20,860 bases of DNA. It comes from Dunaliella salina. Its lineage: Eukaryota; Chlorophyta; Chlorophyceae; Chlamydomonadales; Dunaliellaceae. Both the position numbers and the translations under genes were made by a program. Where the stretch lies: positions 495,259-516,118 of the forward strand of contig MU069488.1 in NCBI GenBank assembly GCA_002284615.2, written 5' to 3'. The notes beneath the pieces were generated by a model. That model was given only the letters and a program-made list of their open reading frames with translations. It searched no databases and was not told the DNA's origin. This document shows, one piece after another, positions 1-9,900 of this stretch; position 1 is the stretch's first letter, and the number at the start of each line of letters is the position of its first letter.

Positions 1-308
1 TTACCTTGTAACCTTAGCCTCTTTTAATGCAGCATTCCTCAAGGGACATCAGCTGAGCAGCCAGACTTCATGGCTGAAGGCTAAAACTTACCTTGCAACC
101 TTAGCCTCTTTTAATGCAGCATTCCTCAAGGGACATCAGCTGAGCAGCCAGACTTCATGGCTGAAGGCTAAAACTTACCTTGTAACCTTAACCTCTTTTA
201 ATGCAGCATTCCTCGAGGGACATCAGCTGAGCAGCCAGCCTTCATGGCTGAAGGCTAAAACTTACCTTGTAACCTTAGCCTCTTTTAATGCAGCATTCTT
301 CAAGGGAC
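1..308. repeat. 87-bp tandem repeat, about 3.5 copies
   Basis: Copies start at 1, 88, 175 and 262 with exact 87-nt spacing and only scattered substitutions, so the array is young. Each unit carries a splice-acceptor-like tttaatgcag. The window begins inside the array. Confidence 0.95.
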
Positions 309-314
309 ATCCAG
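294..314 (+). CDS. Possible 21-nt upstream microexon
   Basis: The last copy of the 87-bp repeat has a ttttaatgcag acceptor, followed by seven codons (HSSRDIQ) and a gtgaaa donor. It is 21 nt long, phase 0 to phase 0, so it would fit in front of exon 1. The other repeat copies carry the same acceptor but diverge before the donor. Only phase and site quality support it, and it could easily be chance. Confidence 0.2.
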
Positions 315-790
315 GTGAAATGGAATAGAGCGTGGTCCTCCAGCTAAGCAAATAACATGTTGGAGTGTTGTACGTAATTTTTTTCAAGGGGTGAAGCAAA
401 AGACTCGCTTCAGTTTTCAGACATCCTCCCCCGCCCCCCCTGCTTAGCACTCAATCCCTTCGGCACGTTGATTACAGGTTATGAGGAGACATGTACTGAT
501 GCACACCTATATGTGCTCTGAATTCTGTGGTTTCCGTAATTTGATGAAATGCTTGCCTCACTGTTCAGCTCGCCTTTCTGGAAGCATGATTGATTTTTTG
601 TTGCTATTCTCCACCACTTCAGGATGTGCGTAGCAATTTTATTGCAGTGATATAGCATGTTTCGAGTTTTCAGCTATTCACTGGAAGAAATTACATGAAT
701 ATGTGTGAGCGTAGTTTCATTTCCACCACTGTAAATGCATTCCAGTGAGTGTTCTCACACACACCCTTTGTGTTCAACACACCTCTGCAG
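315..790. other. Unassigned stretch, probably intron
   Basis: No coding segment, RNA gene or repeat was recognised apart from a C-rich run near 430-440. The last 40 nt are a normal-looking acceptor region for exon 1. Confidence 0.4.
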
Positions 791-987
791 GGAGCAGCAC
801 TCACTGTTTCGTGTCTTAGCCCATGTATTGGCGACGCGTCATCTGCAATGAGCTGGGAGGACTGGAAAACAGCTGTCCTCGAAGCACCAGACCCTGGGAT
901 ACCAAAAATTGGATGCAGCCCAGTGAAGGTCTGCTCGCCTACTGCGTCAGATCTTGGTTTCTGCCCGCCTGGGCGATATGCCTACAC
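791..987 (+). CDS. Exon 1: cysteine-containing N-terminal segment
   Basis: An acceptor after a pyrimidine-rich stretch (acacctctgcag) opens a 197-nt exon that ends at a strong gtaagt donor. It enters in phase 0 and leaves in phase 2. The reading contains VSCLSPCIGD, an acidic tryptophan pair (SWEDW), then GCSPVKVCSPT and GFCPPGRYAY. The cysteine spacing and CPPGRY ending resemble secreted cysteine-rich modules, which fits an extracellular region, but no named domain was identified. Its phase-2 exit joins exactly to exon 2 (AC+G giving Thr). Whether it is the first exon is unknown; no start codon or signal peptide was assigned. Confidence 0.55.
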
Positions 988-3900
988 GTAAGTGTAAGGA
1001 CGCCGTTGTTGCCCTTGCAGGGTGCTGCTGGTCAGGAGCACCAGGAGTGCCCCTGGTGTTGCAAGGTGCTCATAATTGTGACCCTTGGTATTGCAGGGTG
1101 CCTGTGAGAAGGCCCGTGAGAGGGCCCACCAGGGTTATTGCTCCAAGGAGCTAGGAAGAGTGCTTCCTGGTGTTGCACAGTGCTCAGAAGAGTACTTCCT
1201 GGTGTCACATTAGGCTTGTAAATGTGCCCTTAATGTCCCAAGGCGATCGGAAGAGTGCTTCCTGCTGTTGCATGGTGCTTGATTAGTGTCAACCGAGTGT
1301 TGCGGGATGCTCGTAAGAGTCAACCTGGTGTCGCAAGGTGCTCTTGAGAGTGCCCCTGGTGTCGCATGGTGCTAGTTAGAGTCGGATGTGGCCTTGAGTG
1401 CCCCAAGGTGCTTGCAAGGGTCAACCTGGTGTCACATGGGGCTAGTTAGTGTCAACCTGGTGTTGCATGGTGCTCGAAAGTGTGCCCCTGGTGCCCCAAA
1501 GGTGCTCATGAGAGTGCTTCCTAATGCCTCAATGTGCTCAGGAGAGTGCTTCCTGATTTTGCATGGTGCTTGCAAGTGTCAACCGAGTGTCACGGGGTGC
1601 TCGTAAGAGTCAACCTGGTGTCGCATGGTGCTTGGAAGTGGCCCCAAGTGCCCGAAGGTGCTCGCTCGCAAGAGCCAACCTGGTGTCGCATGGGGCTACT
1701 TAGAGTCAACCTGGTGTCGCATAGTGCTCGAAAGTGTGCCCCTGGTGCCCCAAAGGTGCTCGTGAGAGTGCTTCCTAATGCCTCAAGGTGCTCGGGAGAG
1801 TGCTTCCTGGTGTTGCATGGGGCTTACGAGTAAGAGTTAACCTGTTGCCCCAAGTGCCCGGAATAGTGCTGCTTGGTGTTGCATGGTGCTCGCAAGTGTC
1901 AACCTAACGTCGCAAGGTGCTTAAAAGCGTGCCCCTTAGTGTTGCATGGGGCATACAAGTAAGAGTCAACCTGGTGCCCCAAGGTGCCCGTAAGAATGCT
2001 TCTTGGTGTTGCATGGTGCTCGCGAGCGTCAACCTAATACCGCAAGGTGCTCAAAAGCGTGCCCCTAGGTGTTGTAGGGTGCTCGCAAGTGTGCCTCTGG
2101 TGCCCCAAGGTGCCCAGAGGAGTGCTTCCTGGTGTCGCATGGTGATTACAAGTGTCAACTAGTGTTGCAGGGTGCCTGTAAGAGTCAACCTGCTGTCGCA
2201 GGTGCCATTACGAGTGTCTCCTGCTGCCCCAAGTTTTTGCTCACAAGAGTGCCCCTTGTTGTAAGAAGCTCATGGGTGCGTCCCTGGTGTCGCAAGGTGC
2301 TCATTAGAGTACTGCCCTGGTGCTGCGGCATGCTCGGGAGTAGCACCAGCTGTGGCAAAGTGGAACAGAGATGAAAGTTGGGAGAGTGGGGACCTTGGCT
2401 TTCCCATAAAACATTCTTGCCTGCGAGGCCCTCCTTCTTCTTGGGGTGCACCACTGTTGTAGTTTGTAAAACTATTTATGGCCCAAGACTTGGTAGATCT
2501 TAGAGAGGGTGATATTTTTCAGGGGCGTCCACAAAGGAAAGAAAAGCAAAGAAGAGAAATCAAGAGGAAAGGGGAGAACAGAAAAAAAAAGAAAAGGGAA
2601 GAAAAGGAAAGAGAAAGAATGGATATGCGTTCCAGGTCTGGATTTGTGCATTAAAGGAAGACCCCATACCTAAAAAGGTAGCTAGAGCCCCACAAGAAAG
2701 GCTAGCCAAGTGAAGTGCACAAAATTGTGATTGCAGGAACTCCCTGTTGCCATACAATCTGTGTATACACTCTGCGTTCATATGGCATTTTTGAGAGAAA
2801 TTCTTATTGAGGTTCAGAGAGAGGAAAGAAAGCTCACAAGTCCGGACGTCAGGGCTAAGCTCCAAGGGGATCCCGTCCACTGCATGCTGATGTGTTCCTT
2901 AAATTGAAAAAATTGCTGCTGCCTTCCATTTTTGCGACCCCCTTGTGCACAGGTATCAAGCTTACGATTCCAAGGACCGCTTGGACAAGGTCACCACCTT
3001 CATGAGGGTGGAGCATGGGTCCAGGCATGCACTCACAATGACAGTAGCCCTTGCTTGTGCTCAGGGACCGCAACAGCTGCAGAGCCAGGTGCGTGGACGC
3101 CTGCACTGTTTGGCATCTCTCATTTCATTAGATTATTTCCTGCACCATGTGGTGATTATGACGCGCGACCTTTTTTGTGCTCAAAGACCCCTGCCCAGCT
3201 GCACAGTCAGGTGTGCAGGCTGTCATACTAGCCCTTGCTTCTGCTTTTAGCTCTTGCTTGTGCTTAAGGAACCTTGTGCAGTTGCACATTATGGAGGCCG
3301 TGGAGGCTGTGTAGAGCCTGTGTAGGCAGTCTAAGCTAGTACCTTGCTTGTGCTCGAGGTCCCTTGCCCAGCTGCAGTAGCGCAGGACAATTTGTTGTTG
3401 ATACACTTACGTGCATTCCATAAGGCGGAAACGCGCCATGAATGTCCTTGCTTGTGCTCAAGCTTCTTGCCCTTGCTTGTGCTTGAGGACCCCTGTGCAC
3501 CTGCTCAGCCAGGTGTGGAGGCTGAAAAACTTCTGCGCTCCTCTCATGCAATATGTAGCATTTGTTTCTGATGTTCATAATTGCTGCTCATTAGGCACTG
3601 CATCCAGTCTGCTCTTACATGACTTTGCAGGCATGTACATGCAAAAAACTGCATTACATGGATGAAGACTGCACAGCATGCATAGGGTTGTGTAAAGAGG
3701 GTTGAGGAGTTGGCAGAAGAGGCTTCAATGAGGGCAAAAGAGGCCCCAAAGAGGCCTGGACATACATGGATAAAGACTGCATGTACATTAAGAAAGACTA
3801 CACGCACATGGATGAAGGCTGCACATACATGAATGAAGATGCACATACATTAATGAAGACTGCATGTATGTGGTTGACACTGCACTTAAAAGAATAAGAC

Positions 3901-6900
3901 TGCACATACATGGATGAATTGCACTGCATGAATGAAGGCGGCACGTATAAGAATGAAGATTTTGCGTACATTAATAAACACTGAAATACATGAGCAAAAA
4001 TTGCATGTAAATGCAGTTAATGAGGCATGGAAGGCTTTCAGCTCGGGATTCTTGTGCACCTTGGAGTTGATGTGCCCTGTGAGGAATGCAGCTGGTGTCG
4101 CAAATCACTTTTAAAACGTTTTTACTTGGGCACCTTTGTGGTTCAGGTGGACGTTCTGGGAGTCGATGCAGCCATGCCGTACATGGTCTCCCTAGGCCTT
4201 CAGCAGCAGATGGTCCGGCAGGTAAGGGTGTGTCCTTGGTCCAGCCTCATATTTATCGTTGTATTTGAGCAGGGAGAACAATATAATGTATTGTGGTACA
4301 ATCATTCTTATAGCTGTATCAGAAGACATCAGCAATGTAACTCCAGGGTGTCCTTGGTCCAGCCTTCTTAGAGAACCGCTTTTCTTCGAACATCAGGGTC
4401 TAACCAAACAAGCAGCATACCTTGTCCTCACAAAATAAGATGTAGAGTAATTTAATAGTAATAGTAATTTAAGCTGCCCGTCCTTCCACTCAAACTGTTT
4501 GGCTGAAAGCTGGCTTGCATCACTTGCCCTGGCAACTCTTGTCACCAGCTGCATTGTGCAGAGCCCACTTCCTGCGTTGCAAGCACAGCAAGCCATTTCT
4601 GTAGCCATCCATCATTGTTTTTGCTGTCCTCATGCAGCGCTGTGCATCTTGCTGAGGGCTTTGCTGTGTGATTTGGAAGTTTGATGCGTGCTTTCCTGTT
4701 GTCCCTTTTTTCTTCAAAACTTTCTGTGTATCTGTTGTGTCCCTGACACTTTTGATATTCTTCAAATGCATATCCTTGAAGTAGCTGGTGTGCGGTCGCA
4801 CTGCCTGCACTTGTGGCAGGATGACGCAGTGTGCATTATCTATGTATATAGGCAATAACTCCTATAGAGTATGTTACAATCAGTGTCCCCGAGCAGGAAC
4901 ACCGACAGCTGTTGCAGTCACAGGGGGCACATATAGCTTCCGGCGGAGTTTTTTTTTAGGAATTGGCATAGTTCAAATAGGGATAGGTAGATGAGACGCA
5001 CTGTGGTATACTGACTCATACAGTAAAAATTGAGGCAACTCAAAATGAGCACCTTATAGCAACCCTGTCCTGCATGAGCAGCAAGATAACAGAAATAGAT
5101 AATACAAATGCTGGCTCCCCGCAAGGGGACGTGGCAAAGCGATGATGGTGAGGGTCACAGGCATGCACTCTTATGTTGCGAAGCAGGTGATGTTTTCTAC
5201 AATTTCCCTTTAGCCTCAAGGAAAACCCAAGATGTTGTCAACAGTTTTCCTGTAGCCTAAAAGAAGGCTCCAGATGTTTTCAACAGTTTGCCTTTAGCCC
5301 CAGTGGAAAACCCTTCAGGTAAAGGTGACAGATCTGTGGCATGCTTGCATGATGGGACGATAACATTGTCACTCCTAATGGTGAAAGGCAAGCATCACCA
5401 TCTTTACCGTAACAGGTAGAATTGCTTGGGCCGATCCAAGTTGAGCGAAATATTGCGCATCCTGGCACACTTGATGACGTGCCTCCTCTCTGCTTGGCAG
5501 CAATGGACGTTGAGATCCAGGTGTGTGTCTTGGATCTGGGTTAGGGTTTCAGAATTGGATAAGCTCTGTGGATCTGACAATCAGTGTCACAGGTAAAATA
5601 TGGGGCATGAGTCCAATGATTTTCAGACTCTCCAAGAAAAGAAAAGAAAACAAAAGAAAGAAAAGAAAAGGAAAACTACATAGGCAAAGAAACTCTCTTT
5701 ACGTCAATTAAGGACAAGGAGACACATCGGCTCAAAAAAGAGCCGTGTGCCCCCTCCACCACAAGGTATGAAAAAGAGAAAGCTAATGTGGATCTGGAGG
5801 GTTACTAGAAGCACCTGGCTCTAGAACCTGGCTGTGGGAAGCAATCTTTTTTTTTTCAATAGCACGGCGTGTGGTGACTAGTTTGTGAGCATATTGAACA
5901 GAATGGGCATAAACTTGTTGAGCAAGCTTCGTGGCACGCTGGTGATCCAATCCTAGATGTTTGAATTGCTTCAAGGTATGCTCAGTGTTAGTTAGTTCTA
6001 CCTACACCCAGGAGGATAGGGTGAGTTGTAACAGCTTTAGCGTTAATAAGTTTACAAAGTTCTGCATGCTGCTGCTTTGCTGCATTTAACTGATGCTCTG
6101 GCCTTGTGTCTTCACAAAACTTAATTCCTATTAGGTGCGCATGACCTCCATTTGCATGAAATTTATGGGGTTGCCTCATGTGGTTAGTTCTGGTGGCCCT
6201 CCGTGAGGAGCTGCGCAAAGCGTGATGGGAATAGGTAGGAGAAAGACCATTTGAAGTATGGCATTAAAAGGGGTGATTAAAACATCATCTGGTCGACTGG
6301 AGTTGAGTCTTTTCCTCTCTGAAAGGTTAAGAGGGATTAAGTAAGCAGGTAAAGTTTTGTTTGAGGCATGTGTAGGGAGTTGGAGGTTGTGTTGAGCAAG
6401 CTTAACATCGCTTCCTTTGTCTGTATGCACTAGGCCTGCCCCTACAGGGCAATTGCTGAGGGCTTTTATAATCATTCTGCCTGCAATGTCATGGTGTTCA
6501 CTTTTCATGTTGGAAATGATATGGTTTTGGCACTCTGAGAGCATATGTAGTGCGCTGCCCAAATGATGGCAGCCTGGGAGGGGGCAAGATGGATCAGTTG
6601 ACCTTTTAAAACGTACTGCATGTTTTTGGTTGTAGAGGGTGCCTGTGCGGTCCTGCAGGATGTTACGTTTCATGGGTAGAGAAATGTTGGGCATATTTCT
6701 GAAGGCATTGCTGATTTTTTTATCAACTTGCGGTAATAAGTTTTTTTTGTAAGAGTAGTAGCCTGTCTTGGCATTGGCATATCCAAGCTTGTGTTTAAAA
6801 TGCATGTGGGATTTGAGAGCATTTAGAAGATTGGGAAAATAGGTGAGCTTGTGGGCGGGTGGTGGACATGTAGATGTGCCTGCAGCATGCACTCTTTCTT

Positions 6901-9900
6901 CCTTGGCTAACCAGGAAATATTTGTAAATGGGTTTCCACCAGAATGTGCACCAGGGATCTCAGTGTCTTGGTGTCTGCCACGCAGTTCTGGGCTTGCTTT
7001 GCCTGATGTTTTGCAATAGCATCTGCACATTCGTTTTCAGCGATGCCAGCATGGGACTCATTTTGTAAATTCGAAATTTGGTGTGGAATGAGAGTTGAAA
7101 TCATTTTAAGGACGTCTCCTTGGATATGCCTCAGGTGTTTCTCAGGGTAAAGAAGTTGTTTACATATTTGTTCGAGAGAGTTGAGGCTGTCTGATGCAAT
7201 GTCTCATGTTCGGTAATGATAGCAGCAGCAATTGCTGCCAATTCAGCTCTAGTGATGGTTTTAGAAATCCCAGCACCATTTGGTTCTACAAAGTTCTTCC
7301 TGTCAGTAAGTGGGCAGTAGATGCCTGCTCCAATTTCTTGCTTACCATTATGGACAAGGCAGCTGCCATCTGTGTATGCCCAAGTCCTCCAATCAGCAAA
7401 GATGAGAGTTAGAATAGCACTGCATTGGCTGGGCACCGAGTCTGTATCTTAGACAGTTATATGTGGATTTTTAGGGTGTTTGGGGACGCGTTGTTTGTCA
7501 AATGGGAGGCGTTCCAGTTTATTGAAACCTGGCATGTGAGCATGCATGGGATTTAGGACAGGGTGGCTGCTGACGCTCTTGAGCTGTAACTTTGTGACTT
7601 CTGGTACATTGTCTGCTAGGCCTTGTAGCCATACTTTGTTATGGTTGTTGAGATGAACTCGAGCTGCAGAGTTCCAAACAGCAGAGACACGAAGGTTCCA
7701 GGTGAACATGAATGTAGCAGTGGCTTCTGTGTTGAGAATGGCAGAGTAAATGGCATGTTGCAAAGCTTGGGTCATGATTCCCTCGTCATAGATGGGATGG
7801 CAGACTGAGAAGCCTGTGAATTTGGATGAGAAGGCATTATGCATGGCACCAAAAAGAGTGTCTCGAGAGTGCGCACTCCAACAATTCTGGTATTGTGGGT
7901 TGTGGTCTAGTGGGGAGGCCATTTTTTCTTGGGTTACCAAAACTCATTTTTGAAGGGCAGTATGAAATGTGGGTTGGAAGGGCTCGTGAAAAAGAGATTG
8001 ATTTTCTTGCTAGAGTACTTTCTCTCAAGCATGAATTTGCGGGAAAGGAGTCCTTGCAGCTCAGTAGGAAAGCTGCCAGGAGCTGGTGTTATTTTCTGGT
8101 GCATGCCAGCAAGCTTGGCCCCGTAAAAAGCCCTGTAGAGGATTTGGAACCGGTTCAGGGATATCATACAAACATATTTGCCTTGCGAATTGTATATGCA
8201 AGCCATGTGCGCCGTGTATATTTCTAGGAGAATGAGGGGGGAAGGAGTAGGAGGGCTATGTCTGTGGAATCCTGGTTCATTGTCATGTGACCTCCGAGAT
8301 AGAGGAAGGGCTCACTTGATGCGAGGAACTGGGCCTTCTGTCCTTGGATTTCTATTTTTTCCTTTAATCTTTGGTAGAGTGCTTGAGGAGGAGCCATCCA
8401 ACTGTGATCTTTTCTGGAATGACTGTGTAGAGTGCGGGTAGCTTTAATCTTGCTGCCAGAAATAATGAGTGCAGTCCAGTCAGAGTAGAGGGTGAGTTTT
8501 CTGGCTTGTGCTTTAGTCTTGCTGCCAGAAATAATGAGTGCAGTCCAGTCAGAGTAGAGGGTGAGTTTTCAGGTCTTCTAATGTGCTAGTTGGACAGAGA
8601 AGGTCATCGGCAAAGGCATCGCCGGTAAGGTTATTTGCAAGGTGGTTGTCGGTGATGTTGAAGTTTGGGACACATCCATGTCTGTAGCCGCGCCCCCCAA
8701 CATGCAGCCGATGCAGGAGGGGCTCCATGTAGAGGAGAAAGAGAGAGGGTGAGAGTGTATCACCTTGAATTGTATCTCTCTCAACATGAATTTGCTTAGT
8801 GCTAGCCCCTGAGGGCAGTCTTACTTGAGTAGTGGCATTCTCATAAAGATTTTTGATGGTGTCTATGGCATCAGCGGGGAAGCTCAAATCTTACATTATC
8901 CAGAGCATCCTGTCATGGTCAGTAGTGTTGAAGGATGAGGCGAAATTTACAATGAGGGCACAGATGTCTTTTCCAAAAATTTTGGCATCTCCAAGTCCCA
9001 TGATAACATTCTGGAGTTGATGGACAGTATTTTTTTGATTTCGGAAGCCAGCTCGTGTGGAGGTCAGGAGGGAGTGTGCTATATAGAGTATTAGTAACCA
9101 TGCGCATCCAGAGTTTGCAGAGCGTGTTGGCTAGTCCAATGGGTCTGTAGGAGGATATATCTGTCTCCTCTCCTTTGTTTTTGTCAATGAGGATGGTCTC
9201 ACTGATTTTCCAAGACATTGGGGTGAGGCGCGTAGCCCACATGATAATGAAGAGCTTATGAATGCTCTCTTGGAATTCGGGGGGGAGCATTCTAAGGATC
9301 TCATTTACTATGCCTTCTGGACCTGGTGTTTGGTTATTACTAAGGGTTTTGGTGCATCCATTAAAAGCACTTTTATCCATGACTTCCATATCCATTAAAC
9401 GCACCCCGTCTTCAGTGTTTCACAAAGCCACAGCCATTTCTCAAAACTGCAGCCATTTCTTGCAACTGTAGCCATTGTGCCTCTGACAAAGAAGCTAGAT
9501 CAATTTAATTTTTTGAGGCACCCATTCATGCTTCCACGTTTAGAGTGCCATGATCTGCTGCGTTGTGATCTATGGGGCTGGACCATGCCATGAGCACAAT
9601 CAGCATGGATGCTTCTATTTAGGCTTGAGCGCCATGATCTGATCCTTTGTGATGTATCAGGCTGGACCATGCCATGAGCACAATCAGCATGCATGCTTCT
9701 ATTTAGGCTTGAGCGCCATGATCTGATGCTTTGTGATGTATCAGGCTGGATCATGCCATGAGCACAATCAGCATGCATGCATCCATCTAGTTTAGAGTGC
9801 CATGATCTGATGCTTTGTGATCTATCAGGCTGGACCATGCTATGCGCACAATCAGCACAAGCCATGCCAGATGGTCCACTCCCTCAACAAAACCAAACCT

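Larger units (their letters stand above)
5629..9450 (-). mobile_element. 5'-truncated non-LTR retrotransposon (LINE), degraded
   Basis: On the minus strand the order is reverse transcriptase, connection region, RNase H, CCHC zinc knuckle, a possible restriction-like endonuclease, a 3' hairpin, and a pyrimidine tail. No apurinic-type endonuclease or N-terminal ORF is seen upstream of the RT, so it is 5' truncated. Several frame changes break the ORF, so this copy is inactive. It lies in intron 3 of the channel gene, in antisense orientation. The 5' edge (9405-9490) is uncertain because short gcagccatttct repeats follow it. No target-site duplication could be assigned. Confidence 0.85.

Noticed and set aside
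1018..2350. Possible CRISPR-like array
   Set aside because: Units are diverged and contiguous with no constant repeat and unique spacers; the context is eukaryotic intron.
4027..4146. Open reading continuing upstream of exon 3 (VPCEECSWC)
   Set aside because: Contains cysteines but no in-phase acceptor; the ttcag directly before 4147 is the better border.
5502..5521. 20-nt segment between AG and gtgtgt that could be a microexon
   Set aside because: Its length would break the phase between exons 3 and 4, and there is no further support.
9500..9865. 121-codon minus-strand ORF with 28-residue repeats
   Set aside because: Openness follows from an 84-nt period divisible by three; no start context or domain.
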